Part shown: positions 53,980-64,000 of the stretch, one piece after another
How the letters are laid out: each line of letters opens with the position of its first letter
Position numbering within the stretch: position 1 is the stretch's first letter
From: Aradus depressus
Lineage: Eukaryota > Arthropoda > Insecta > Hemiptera > Aradidae
Reading direction: 5' to 3'
NCBI GenBank assembly: GCA_963662175.1
Contig: OY759216.1
Span: forward strand, 38,581,087 to 38,645,086
Length of the DNA: 64,000 bases
The notes under the pieces: generated by a model
Told to the model about the DNA's origin: nothing
The model's input: only the letters and a program-made list of their open reading frames with translations
Databases searched by the model: none
Position numbers and translations under genes: made by a program

Positions 53980-54531
53980 TAACATATATGAAGTTTCTCT
54001 GTTGTTTTTAAATATTTTATTTTTTAAATCATCATATTCGGACCGATAATGAGGAAGTGATATAGATCTTCTTTACAGGGGCTGTAACACATTGGGCATA
54101 CAAAGTCCATATCTTCGGAGGTATATTGATTGATAGGTGTATAGCTTAGATGCAACAGTTCACCTCTAAGCTTAATTATTAATCTAATACTTGACAATGG
54201 TAGGTCACTCTGTAAGTAACTAACTATTAACTGAATCGTGCAACTCCAGTTCCCTACATAGTTTCTTTTTCTTTTTTAATTATTGAAGAGATGTGTAAGG
54301 TCATATTAATCATAACTAAAATAATTCGTTGAATAAAAAAAAATAGAAACATGGAATAACAGAAACATAATTTCTAATCGAAAAACATTCCTGATGACAG
54401 AGGGCTAACAAAAAACTGTTGGGGAGTGGGGTCTCATTTTAAGTATTGGCTTTAGTTGTGAGGAGACAGTTAGAGGACAGAGTAGAAAGTAGGGTTGTCC
54501 TGTGAAGGTGGTTGCGGTTCTTCGTCCTAAC
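53980..54531. other. intergenic
   Basis: No repeat or exon recognised. Confidence 0.4.
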
Positions 54532-54625
54532 CTAAATATCTGAACACCAAACGACCGACGAAGGACCTCCTCGCCCATCAGTATGCACTCAGCGTTGCAA
54601 TGCAAGGAGTGCAGCGTGCGGCCTC
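54532..54625 (-). CDS. unidentified internal exon (candidate)
   Basis: Acceptor-like TTTGGACTAAG, then 94 bases in one open frame to the donor TTTAG|GTTAGG. The peptide (GGRTLHSLHCNAECILMGEE, ending RRSFGVQIF) is well balanced for a coding exon, and the patch is GC-richer than its surroundings. The family is not recognised. Its entry phase does not join directly to the candidate at 55507-55695, so an exon would be missing between them, or one of the two is false. Confidence 0.27.
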
Positions 54626-54865
54626 CTTAGTCCAAACTCGTCGATCCGTCAGTCCCAAGGTTGGCTGAATTACCCTCCTGTGCTGCCCTGTTTGGTGACT
54701 TGGAGAAAGCATACTCTCATGCCCTAACTTAACCAATGGTTTCATTTAAATAATGCATCCGTATCTTTGGCATAAGAATTCGAAAATTGTATCATACACT
54801 TCGAGCAAACTTTGCTGAACAATCAATATTAAGAAACTTATAAGAAATATAAATAATGCTCTTAG

Positions 54866-55068
54866 GTTGAGCCTGCCGCCCTTCGGATGGTACATTAAGC
54901 AATGATACAGAAGTAGTTATTCGTTAAAGACTCATGCCCTACGTAACTAAACCTATGTAGGGAACATTTAGGACTCCCACTGTAGAGTCGGGCTCTCGTC
55001 TTGAAAGAGCGCTGTTCTGGAAGTAGGCAATATGACCTTGTAGTTAAAGCCCGGGCATGAGACACAAA
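54866..55068 (+). mobile_element. tRNA-derived SINE, 5'-truncated
   Basis: Core CCGCCCTTCGGATGGTACAT, later ACTCCCACTGTAGAGTCGGG and 3' end AAAGCCCGGGCATGAGACAC. No tRNA head. Confidence 0.8.
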
Positions 55069-55506
55069 AGCAAAACAATACAATTTATGAAATATACAAG
55101 AAAACGCATTATTTATTATAAAAAACGAAATAAAATAAAAAATCAATCGTATCAATACATGCGTTCTATCGGCAGTTATTATGGATTCTATGCGTCGGAA
55201 AACATTCAATTTCAGTGAAACCAATCAAATTCTTGTCCGATTACATAATTTCCCCTACACCATACACATTCATGTTTGAAAACTAATTTATACTAATTTT
55301 TGGCCATAATTATTCCCTTTTCCAGTCCGAATAAATGAGTATCTTTTCTTCAAAAAAAAAGTATGTAAACAAAAAAATGTCTTTCCAGGCTAGGTATGTT
55401 TGTACGGAGATAACTGAAGGCGTAGGTCTGAGGTCAGTTGTCTGCTAAGTTGCTCCTGTGATGGAGATTGTGGATAGCTGGAAACGGTTCTTACATGTCC
55501 ACCAAC

Positions 55507-55695
55507 CTGGAATCACACTGGCACATCTGGCTGCTCTTTTTCCTCCATATCTTTCTGTCCATCTTAATGGTGGACTGTCTCTCTTCTACCTCTAAGAAGT
55601 AGAGGTTATCCAGTCCTTCCGGGGAGACATAGATGCTCCGGCAACTTCTGAACAAGGAGACATCTGGTAGATGAACTGCCTCACCCTGGACCATC
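55507..55695 (-). CDS. unidentified exon (candidate)
   Basis: Acceptor-like AGATCTAG, then 189 open bases to the donor TTCCAG|GTTGGTGG. An ATG at 55694 has a purine at -3 and could be a start. The peptide includes VHLPDVSLFRSCRSIYVSPE, EERQSTIKMDRKIWRKK and a C-terminal CQC. Both plus-strand alternatives are broken by stops. I do not recognise the protein. Confidence 0.3.
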
Positions 55696-56162
55696 CTAGA
55701 TCTATTCTACATTTTATTGGTTCTAGATGTTGAATTTATTGAACTTATAAATCAATATGTTCAATTGAGGAGTTTGGAGCCAGAGCGGACCAACCCACAA
55801 TTTTTCGGAAAATGAGTTATTACCATCCTGATGTTGGCATAGGTTCCCTTTTTTCAAAACCAGTGTGGATCACTTAGTTTCTTCACTTCAGTGATAGATA
55901 GCAGCACTTTAAGTTTAGTCCACAAATATTTTGCGCATATATTTTCAAAGTCACAATGGATCATACGGCCTTCAAAACTTTATAGAACACAAAAAGGGAT
56001 CACTCATCCAATACTATTCTAAAATTTCAAATATAAATAAATATTTGGAGGCCATTTATGGAGATAAACAAAACTCAATTTTCAATTGCCATTTTCTTCC
56101 TGTTCAGTTTAAACCAGTTGGTCCGCTCTGGCTCCATACTCCTCAATTCTACAGTTAGTTAG
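55696..56162. other. intergenic
   Basis: Nothing recognised. Confidence 0.4.
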
Positions 56163-56330
56163 TAGGTATGGGTTAAGCGATGAGGTGGATAAATATGGAA
56201 ATACAATTTAGAACTCCCACAGTAGAGTCGGGCTCATGTCCATCAGAGTGACGAAAGAGCCCTCTGGTAGTAGGCGATATGACCTCGCAGTTAAAACCCG
56301 GACGTGAGTCACAATAACTAACAGCTCTAC
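56163..56330 (+). mobile_element. tRNA-derived SINE, 3' half
   Basis: GAACTCCCACAGTAGAGTCG to AAAACCCGGACGTGAGTCAC, with the ATAACTAAC tail. The head is missing. Confidence 0.8.
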
Positions 56331-56439
56331 AAATTATTATCTCAAAGAGTTATATTTACTAAATCAACAAGGTAAGTCACAAGTTCTGAATGTATCATTT
56401 TAGAGGTTAAATCTACACACAGTTAAATATATGTGATAT

Positions 56440-56655
56440 GGGCCTGCCTACTGAGCTTTTATCTGGCAGGTAAAGAAATCTTGAGCACGCCGCCCTTCGG
56501 ATGGGACGTTAAGCGATGGTCCAGAGCCTGTATGATATCAGGTATTCGTTAAAGACCTCTACTCTTTATAACTAAACCTGGGTAGGCAACATTTAGAACT
56601 ACGAGTTGGGTTCATGTCAACCTGAAAGTGCGCTCTAGTAGTAACCGGTTATTAT
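56440..56655 (+). mobile_element. tRNA-derived SINE, internally deleted
   Basis: A remnant of the tRNA head (CTGCCTACTGAGC) is fused to TTTTATCTGGCAGGTAAAGA. The core GGATGGGACGTTAAGCGATG is intact. The 3' end is lost after GCGCTCTAGTAGTA. Confidence 0.75.
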
Positions 56656-56815
56656 ATATACTTATAAATTAATCACACTGACTGTAACATATGCATTCAT
56701 ATTTGCATAGAATGGCGATACTAAAATACTGACCTTCAAGATCCATCGTTGGTTGCAAGTGTGGCTGGTCAAAAGGAAGTGTCATTGAACTTCTCAACTA
56801 CATTCGAAACCAGTT

Positions 56816-57432
56816 TCCCAGCTTTACGAAGTATAGGGGAAGTTATGTAATCAGTCAGAAACTCGATATTGAGTTTTCACCGGAATCTGATACTTTCCGA
56901 CCCTTTGTTTAAAAAAATGTCATGTCTGTTTCTGTGAACACGTTAACTCCCCGTGAAATGAATATATCGACACGAAATTTCGAAGGTTTGTCCAGAATTT
57001 TGTAAGAACCGTACCTATTGACTTTCAGCCAAATCGACGAAAGGGAAGTGGGATTGTTTAATGACTGATGAACGATGACAGAATTTCATATGTACATCTA
57101 AGCCCCAAAAGAACATTAAATCGGCCGAAGAGAAAGGAGGAACAGAGGGCTCCCCTAAAAACTTCAATAACTGCCAATGTAATTATTGTATCGACATGAC
57201 ATTTTATATTTAAATTCAAAACCCCATAAAAACAACACTTATTAATTTTCCTAGGAATCGGCCGAGAGAGTGTTGACACAACATTTAGTATGAAGATTCA
57301 AAAGTCGCTATGTAACTCAACTATTGATTTTTAGCACAAACATTCGAATGATTTTGAATCTCTTTGGAAAGCAAAAACTTCATTGATTAATTCACGGTGG
57401 GGAAGTACATTGCTGGTGATTCACGAATGACT
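56816..57432 (+). repeat. family C repeat, near-complete copy
   Basis: CCCAGCTTTACGAAGTATAG then GGGAAGTTATGTAATCAGTC at the start. Internal units are marked by GAATATATCGACACGAAATT and ATTATTGTATCGACATGACA. It ends with TGGTGATTCACGAATGACTT, where a SINE follows directly. Confidence 0.7.
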
Positions 57433-57722
57433 TACCTCAGTGGTATGCTTGTTTGCTTACTGAGTTCAAGATCGCGGGTTCAACATCCGGCCGATCTTTA
57501 TCTGCGAGGTAAAAAAAAATTTAAGCACGCCGTCCTTCGGATAGGATGTTAAGCGATGGTCCCGAGCCTGTAGGATGTCAGTTACCTACTCGTTAAAGAC
57601 CCCTAACCTAGGTGTTTAAAAATTTAGGATAGGACTCCCATAGTAGAGTCGGGCTCGTGTCCACCTGAGTGACGAAAGAGCGCTCTGGTAGTTAAAGCAT
57701 GAGTCATAATAACTAACTATCG
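57433..57722 (+). mobile_element. tRNA-derived SINE abutting family C
   Basis: The head starts at CCTCAGTGGTATGCTTGTTT, missing the first 13 bases. B-box CGCGGGTTCAACATCC. Core GGATAGGATGTTAAGCGATG. Tail GCATGAGTCATAATAACTAA. A short stretch before the tail is deleted. Confidence 0.82.
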
Positions 57723-57958
57723 AATGACTTTCTTAAACATTACATCTCGAAATTCATTGCCATATTGTTTCGTGGACCTAGAGACTATCCACAGACTGAC
57801 AGACACACGGTCGAAACATTAAAGGTTCACTTTGACCTATAAAACCCTAGAAAGGGTGTCAATAGACCTATTCTTACCTTTATATATTTAAAACACTGAT
57901 ATCCTACATTCTGAGTACACATCCATACATTTCCATCCTATTTCAACAATTTAACATT

Positions 57959-57966
57959 TTTTATAT
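57959..57966 (+). promoter_or_regulatory. candidate TATA box for the gene starting at 58161
   Basis: TTATATAC about 200 bases upstream of a signal-peptide start codon. A start site near 57990 would leave a 5' UTR of about 170 bases, which is the GC-richest stretch of the neighbourhood. Confidence 0.3.
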
Positions 57967-58160
57967 ACTTGCGATGGTAATGAATGGAGTGGTATATTCC
58001 ATTGAAGGCGGGCCACCCCCTCCCAGATAGCGCCACCATCCCCTCCATCCCCTGGAGAAAGTAGGAGGCAAGGTGGTGAGTGTCGGCGGATACAGTTAGG
58101 AGAGTTCCCCCAGTCAGTGGTAGAGAGACAGGTGTACCAGGCAGGTGATCCGCGCACATC

Positions 58161-58227
58161 ATGTTGTTAATACGGGCGATCGGAATCGCTGCGGTTCTTC
58201 TTCCTTCCGTCCTCGCCGAACCAACCA
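58161..58227 (+). CDS. first coding exon of a secreted or membrane protein (signal peptide)
   Basis: ATG followed by a textbook signal peptide: n-region LLIR, hydrophobic core AIGIAAVLLPSV, and LA|EP as a plausible signal-peptidase site. It ends after 22 codons plus one base at a strong donor (ACCA|GTGAGTAC). The upstream 170 bases are GC-rich, consistent with a 5' UTR. The remaining exons were not found in the last 5.8 kb, so the first intron probably extends past the window, and the protein family cannot be told. An antisense open frame over 57938-58162 exists, but its would-be acceptor is purine-rich, so the plus reading is preferred. Confidence 0.45.
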
Positions 58228-59230
58228 GTGAGTACTTATCTTAGTCGAGCAATACTGTTATACATATACTATTCGATTCTGTCCTTGCTCGCTTCGCTCG
58301 CCCAGTCCCCCAAGCTGACATTTTGGCATCCGGCGCTTTCGTTTAAGTGAAATTGAACTATTAAGGATATTTTAGATCTTACAATAAGTTTAGACCTATC
58401 ATAATTACCTATTGAGCCTATATTAATAATTTGCTCTAATACTCTAATATTTTTCATCCATTTGATTAGGAGTTTATGACCAAGAGTTAGCGTTTATATT
58501 ATATATATTAATAGAAAATATTAGTAATTCAAGTATAAAATTGTTTTAAAAAATTGTTTCTTGATCCAGTTCACTTTTTTTTTTTTTTTAATTTTGGCGC
58601 TTACCGCCATATTTGGACACCTCCATTGGTGGATAAGTTTTCTAAATTAATGGATAAATATAACCTTTTTTTCTTCTTGAATGTACAAAACTAAATTTTT
58701 TTCTAATTCCTGAAGTAATCAGAAGTTTAGTTTTTCAGTATTGTCCTTGTTTTATCACTCTAAAAAAAAATTGTAATATTTTTTTTGTATTTATTTAATA
58801 TTTTTTTCTAATAAAAATCTAAAAATATTAGTTTTTATAAAAATATATTTTCATGTGAAATCAGTGCTAAAAAGAAATAGCCTCAGTGTTGAAGTCTTAA
58901 GCCTGTCGGTGTTCGCAATATAAAAGTGTGCTGTTAAAGTCTCCAGAGATCTAATGTTAAAAATACCCTTTACCCCTCAAATAGGAAAAATTGTTCAAAT
59001 ATAGTATGTTCGTTTGGCTCATTATAAAAATTGTAATAGATTAATGGCAAATAAATTTAATGAGAAAGATATGATAAATAAATGATAAAAAATAAAAATG
59101 ATACATCAGCAATTAAAAGTTCATTTTGTTGGAACCAGAACCATACACTACAACCACCTAGAGTTTTTGACATTTGAACCTGTCTCCTGCAGCCGCTATT
59201 AAAGTGCAACTTTTCATATAGGTTTAATGG

Positions 59231-59324
<94 letters not shown>

Positions 59325-60246
59325 GATAATGATTTAATATAAATAAAATTAGTCAAAACAGGGTCCGTGGTGTTAATGACATTTTAATCTGAAAGTAGCA
59401 TCATTTATTTACAAAACAAAACCACAAACAAATGTCTACGACTAATATCTTTCGAGATATTAATTTTAAAGAAAAAAGTTAGTTGAAATTTCAAGCCGCC
59501 ATAAAACCGGAAGTTCTCAAAATATGGAAAACCCTATAATTTTCGATTTTTTAAATATACCTCTATCGGTAATAGTACTTATCAAAATTAAATGAAAATC
59601 AAAATGTTGAAGCCGGATAAGTGGAATGACCCGTAAAAAATAAATAAATAAATTGTTTCTTACTAGCTCACCTATTTTACATACCATATCTTACAAATAT
59701 CAGATATTTTAGATACATAGGTCTAAACCAACAAGGTAGGCAACATGGACAGTGAACACCACCATGGTGACATTTATGTAAATATCCATGAGGCTGTGCA
59801 TAATAACAAGGTTCTGCTAAGACTTAAAAATATACAAAAATAAGCATATTTATGTTTCGTTTAATACACAAAGATTTCCCGGCAGTAACTTTGCATTCTA
59901 TTTGTTGGTTGGTTCTGTCAAAAATATGCACAGATCCTCAAATGTAGACTCTTTTGTGGACTGAGTGTGCACTGTGCAGTCTCACTTATTCGGAACAGAG
60001 TCAAGATTTTTTCTTTAGTAGACACAATGATTAACAGACTGTGAGCCGCTTGATGGCATCCCTTGTGGGGAACGTTTGTTTTCATTCCCAAAATTTAAAA
60101 TCTTAGATCTCTGATACTACCTAACTGTTCTAGTCACTATAATATTGAAATTATTACGATAATGCGTATCGAGCTTAGTTGTCGAAATTATAATATATGA
60201 AGATACAGAAAGGAATCTTTTGTTGTTGCATTTTTAGTTGTTGTTG
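58228..60246. other. possible first intron of the signal-peptide gene
   Basis: AT-rich, with an interrupted (TA)n tract at 59233-59325. No second exon in the required phase was recognised. Confidence 0.4.
59233..59325. repeat. (AT)n microsatellite with ATAC interruptions
   Basis: Roughly 46 AT units, interrupted by ATACAT at about 59281 and 59311. Confidence 0.9.
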
Positions 60247-60403
60247 TTTGTGACTCATGCCCGGACTTTACCAATAAGGTCATATTGTCTGCGAACAAAG
60301 CGTTCTTCAGTCATTTTGGTGGACATGAGCCCTACTCTACTATTATTAGATTTTCTGGTTGTAGACGACATAACTTCGTAGTTAAAGCCCATGAGTCACA
60401 TAG
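60247..60403. mobile_element. two SINE 3' ends in inverted orientation
   Basis: A minus fragment at 60247-60345 (GACTCATGCCCGGACTTTAC) faces a plus fragment at about 60365-60403 (CTTCGTAGTTAAAGCCCATG). Confidence 0.7.
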
Positions 60404-62679
60404 TTTATTTCACCTCAAAACTGTACCTTAATTAAACTAAATTTTGAGACTTATTACAGCCCGATTACGAACTACCTTATTTTGAAAATAGTACGTTTTC
60501 ACATATACGGCAAATATACGACAGGAGAATCTACACTGCTTTACTAAAAGAACCAAAGGAAGGGTCAACATATAATTTTTTAGACACATGATAAGATTTG
60601 TTATATGTTATATTCAAAAAACCGAAGAACCTATAATATTTCAGTAAAAGGACCGGTTGTGTAGTATTAACCCTTAACAAAATACTATACTACTGGTCCC
60701 ATTGTTTTCTCATCATGTTTCGAACAATGTAGCTCAGTTTACAACGAACTTTAACGACAGAACACGAAAGAAGACGAATTGTGGTTTATTTTGATACAAA
60801 ATAATACTTGTTTATTTAAATAATAATGGAGATATTGTAAATTGAAAATGGGGCTATAATAAACCCAAATATTTTCTTCCCTTCTTGTCTATGGCAGTTT
60901 CAATGATACTGTTGCGTTTCATTTTTCTGATGCTATCATATTTTAAACAACCTTTGCGCGTATGCCCATTAAACCGTGATTGATGTCATGTACTCGAGAC
61001 ATACCAGCGTGGAGTGTTGATGAATGAGAATTCTTACGGGCAATTTACCAGTTGTGCAGGTTTCTTCATACAAGGAACGGCATTTCTTTAGCTTCAACTT
61101 GTTAGATGGGGTTGCACTATCTAATAGAATCCGCGACATAACTTTCAGAGTCTTAAATTGCAATGTCTTCGTATTTTTCATCCGCGCCTATGAAATACGG
61201 CACGAAAGTTGAATGTTCGTGTTGATAACGGGATTTACTCGTATTAAACCAGGTTTTGAAATTTACAAACTTATTTATATATTATGGATGTATTTTATAT
61301 TATCCTTGTAAACTATTCATTGAGTGGGTGTTCAGTGACACCAAAAATGTCATATTAATTTAATTATCATATTTCAACCTAAGTTGTTCGCTTTTGAATT
61401 AACCCGAAGGGAGCCTTTTTGGCAGACGACGCGTCGGCACATATGGACCTATATTCCCGACCATTGACATTAATGCCAATTACACACACCTAATTCAAAT
61501 TTAATTTTGAACAGGATGGCAACTTGTTGACAACCAGTCATTAATAGGCAGAGCAGTTACGACGTAAAACGTACAAAAAATATTGGTATCAATTGTCCAT
61601 GATTATGCTTTTAATTTCGCTGCAGGTATGACAATAGTAAAATTAACATCAGTGATACACAATACCACTGAATTTTTTGTTGTATGATTTCATGATATAT
61701 CATAAGGAACGGATAAAAGACAAGAATCACCTAATATTTTGATGAAGTTAAGCATCACTCGCACATATCCAATATCACAAGTATATACATACAAATATAA
61801 TATCATTGATTAACATTTGATATTTGTTAAGTCGTTTATATTAGGTTAATCTATCAAGATTGAAAGTATTAGAATAGTAAATTCTTGTGTGCTTAGTTAT
61901 TTCTACTGAGAATATAACAGTTTAGTTCAGAATTCACAAAATATAATAACATTTTGATTGATAGAGTTGTCAGCATCAACATCAATAATAACATTATTTG
62001 TCTAATAAAGTTCAAACATTAATCCCAGACAAGGAAACGTTTAATTAGAAAAATTAAATAGAAAATTACCCGCGTAATGCCTGCTTACCACAGTTAGGGA
62101 ACCGCTGACTCTGTGTATAACCTTCCGGAGGGCATTGTGTGTCGTATCGTCGTTTCGCATCACAAAGTTTTAACTTATAGCAAAAAATACGATCAATGAT
62201 ACCAATATTGTTACCTCCAAAATCCAATATTCTAAGCTAAACTTAAAATCCTACTAAAATTACTTAAATATTTTCTACCCTTTATGTATTTCTCTATTTT
62301 CTGATTAACAACTTACTTAATTTCAATATTAGTTTATTAAAATACAGTTACGATTTCAAAGTCCTCAGCACGTGGAATTTCTTCCGAAATTATTTTATTC
62401 GATGAATATTTCAAAACTGAAAGTCAGTTGGCTCATTTTTGAGTTGTCATGGATGCAATAAAAAAACAACATACACCATCGCGATAATAATGAAAGCTAC
62501 ACTTTAGGAACTTTCCCAGACAAGTGTTCCTGTTGAAATCTCGATCTCCAAATGTATCAGGTTTACAATATTTCCGTAAGATATATGTAGGAAGTAAACA
62601 TGAGATACTGGGCGAGTCTTATGTGTTTGGGTGACGTAATGTACTTAAGGAGCTTCCTGTGACATCCTTGCGTACTCAC
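60404..62679. other. unclassified AT-rich sequence
   Basis: A stretch at 60969-61212 is open in both directions (62 codons on +, 70 on -) and a little GC-richer, but shows no domain or convincing splice frame. It may be an unlisted repeat. Otherwise nothing is seen. Confidence 0.35.
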
Positions 62680-62886
62680 AACTCGGGCAGTAAAGACTTG
62701 CTTTCTGAATGTTCACTTCAAAGCTTCCTACTGATAGGTCGATTATAGTAAAGTTGATAGCTTCATATCTGATAGTTTGTGGTCGAGATGCATGAGCACA
62801 TCGACCACAAACTGAACTTGGACGATCGAAGTCATTCGTATGGATGTAAATAGTGAATAAAGTTGGAGTTAGTATTGTGGTTACAT
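62680..62886 (-). CDS. unidentified internal exon with a CxxC motif (candidate)
   Basis: Acceptor-like CTTGGCGTTAG, then 207 open bases ending at a strong donor (CCGAGTT|GTGAGTAC). The peptide contains FTIYIHTNDFDRPSSVCGRC and later SLYCPSC, with the last Cys made across the splice. The alternation of short beta-like segments suggests an extracellular or zinc-binding module, but I do not recognise it. The flanks are repeat-free. It is antisense to, and separate from, the signal-peptide gene at 58161. Confidence 0.3.
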
Positions 62887-63047
62887 CTAACGCCAAGAGT
62901 CCTTATTATTACACATTTTAATTAATTATTTTCCGAATGTTGGGTGGGGGGGGACACATTGTCTCCTTTGCACCCTTAAATGCTGGTGGCATCAGTGCTT
63001 ACGGGCCAGCCACACAGTACTTTAGGGACCATCCATTATGTAACGCA

Positions 63048-63281
63048 ATGTGTGTGTCTGTGAGCACAATAACTTCCGATAAAATAACTAGGAACTTTTA
63101 AGTATATATGTGTATCCAGAACGCCATAAAGACAACAACTATTGATTTTCAGCCAAATCGGCCAAAAGTAAGAGAGGGATTAGGGAGGGAAGGGGATTAG
63201 GGGGGGATAGGGATTATGGGGGAGAGGGATTAACACAAAAAAGTAATAACTGCTGTTGTAATGAATGTATCAATATGAACT
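63048..63281 (+). repeat. family C fragment, target of a SINE insertion
   Basis: Contains CTGTGAGCACAATAACTTCC, CTATTGATTTTCAGCCAAAT and TGCTGTTGTAATGAATGTAT, plus a local G-rich expansion (GGGATTAGGG-type units, 63176-63230). It is cut by the SINE at 63282. Confidence 0.65.
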
Positions 63282-63630
63282 AGAGGGCGCCGGTAGCTCA
63301 GTGGTATGCGTGCTTGACTTCTGAGCTCAAGAACGTGGGTTCGTAACCCGACCGAGGCCCTTAGTTTATTTTATCTGGGAGGTAAAATAAACTTAAGCAC
63401 GTCGTCCTTTGGATGGGACGTTAAGCGATGGTCCCGAGCCTGTACGATGTCAGGTACTCGTTAAAGACCCCTACCCTAAATGAATAAAAATTTAGGGTAG
63501 GCAAAATTTAGGACTCCCATAGTAGAGTCGGGCTGATGTCCACCAGAGTGACGATAGAGCACTCTGGTAGTAGGCGATATGACCTCGTAGTTAAAGCCCG
63601 GGCATGAGTCATAATAAATAACTAACTAAC
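63282..63630 (+). mobile_element. tRNA-derived SINE, best full-length reference copy
   Basis: 349 bp with a perfect 12-bp duplication TCAATATGAACT (63270-63281 and 63631-63642). Parts in order: tRNA-like head GAGGGCGCCGGTAGCTCAGT (A-box) and GTGGGTTCGTAACCCG (B-box, one change); a linker with TTATCTGGGAGGTAAAATAA; a conserved core, TTTGGATGGGACGTTAAGCG to GTACGATGTCAGGTACTCGT; a 3' domain, GGACTCCCATAGTAGAGTCG to AAAGCCCGGGCATGAGTCAT; and a short AACT-repeat tail instead of poly(A). The core recalls the Meta-domain of metazoan MetaSINEs as I remember it; this needs alignment. Confidence 0.95.
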
Positions 63631-63644
63631 TCAATATGAACTTT

Positions 63645-63875
63645 TATAAAAAATATAAAGAAAAACGTATCTTTTCTAAAAATATTGTCTAATTCACAAA
63701 ATATATTTTCGGTATTGTCATCATCTTCAGCCATGACTTAAAAAAATATTGAATTAATGTATATATACATACTCATTTAGTATTTGCTAAGTTGTGGCTG
63801 AAGATGGTAGCAATACCGAAAGTACTCCCATATATTTTATATATTTAGTGAAATAGACAATATTTTTATATATGG
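63645..63875. repeat. foldback family A copy
   Basis: Left arm: AAAGAAAAACGTATCTTTTC, AAATATTGTCTAATTCACAA and TTTTCGGTATTGTCATCATC. Right arm: GATGGTAGCAATACCGAAAG and GTGAAATAGACAATATTTTT. It starts next to the SINE's right duplication. The inner TTCAGCCA/TGGCTGAA pair matches the 19-kb copy. Confidence 0.8.
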
Positions 63876-63883
63876 CTAACAAC

Positions 63884-64000
63884 AGGGGCGTAGCCAGAAT
63901 TTTAAGCAGAGGGGGGCAATGTTAGGCTACGAGGGTGGGGGGTATAGACTCCCGGGAGCACAGCCCGCAGTTTCCGTGGTTAGCGTTGCAGACTTTTTGT
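63884..64000 (+). mobile_element. terminal part of an unclassified transposable element
   Basis: CAGGGGCGTAGCCAGAATTT is a terminus type seen in many animal DNA transposons (hAT-like CAG start). It is followed by a G-rich stretch and runs off the window, so neither the second end nor a target duplication can be checked. Confidence 0.35.

Noticed and set aside
57938..58162. Minus-strand frame of 75 codons as an exon
   Set aside because: Its only usable acceptor (GAACCGCAG) follows a purine-rich stretch. The same DNA reads better on the plus strand as TATA, 5' UTR and signal-peptide start. It cannot be fully excluded.
60969..61212. Overlapping open frames on both strands as a gene
   Set aside because: No domain, no clear splice sites, and both directions look equally plausible.

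Overview
The window looks like a piece of an AT-rich animal nuclear genome, most likely an insect. The evidence is short exons with GT/AG introns of 0.3-5 kb, three conserved animal genes, and dense tRNA-derived SINEs, foldback elements and microsatellites. The repeat landscape would suit a hemipteran, but that is an impression and not something the sequence proves.

Layout. (1) 1-1116: last coding exon of a LITAF-domain (endolysosomal membrane zinc-domain) gene on +, entering from outside the window. (2) 1.1-6 kb: non-coding, with a decayed DNA-transposon-like element. (3) 6,033-21,604 (+): a complete 13-coding-exon NFXL1 gene encoding 856 aa, with an N-terminal variant RING, about 11 NF-X1 zinc-finger units, a basic/acidic coiled coil and a C-terminal membrane anchor. 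All exon phases join without a break. (4) 21.6-29.0 kb: AT-rich convergent intergenic region and 3' UTRs. (5) 29,014-46,147 (-): a complete 10-coding-exon NUP153 gene encoding 1,405 aa, with three RanBP2-type zinc fingers, an FG-repeat tail and the basic C-terminus. (6) 46.2-64 kb: mostly repeats. It holds weaker exon candidates, including a first exon encoding a clear signal peptide at 58,161 (+) and several isolated exon-like ORFs I cannot name.

NFXL1 and NUP153 are convergent neighbours. Nothing suggests they act together: one is a membrane-anchored RING/NF-X1 protein, the other a nuclear-basket nucleoporin.

Most of the remaining sequence is mobile. There are about 18 copies of one tRNA-headed SINE with a conserved non-tRNA core. 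A second SINE has an intact poly(A) tail and is inserted at the 5' tip of a small Helitron. A foldback family with palindromic arms up to about 90 bp is present, and one copy has grown a (TA)n tract of about 414 bp. An unclassified family has hairpin-like ends and an internal degenerate ~130-bp tandem array. A 13 x 34-bp minisatellite sits in NUP153 intron 2. I found no prokaryote-type system, CRISPR array, virus or toxin gene. The best candidates for something undescribed are the repeat families and the unassigned exons right of 46 kb.
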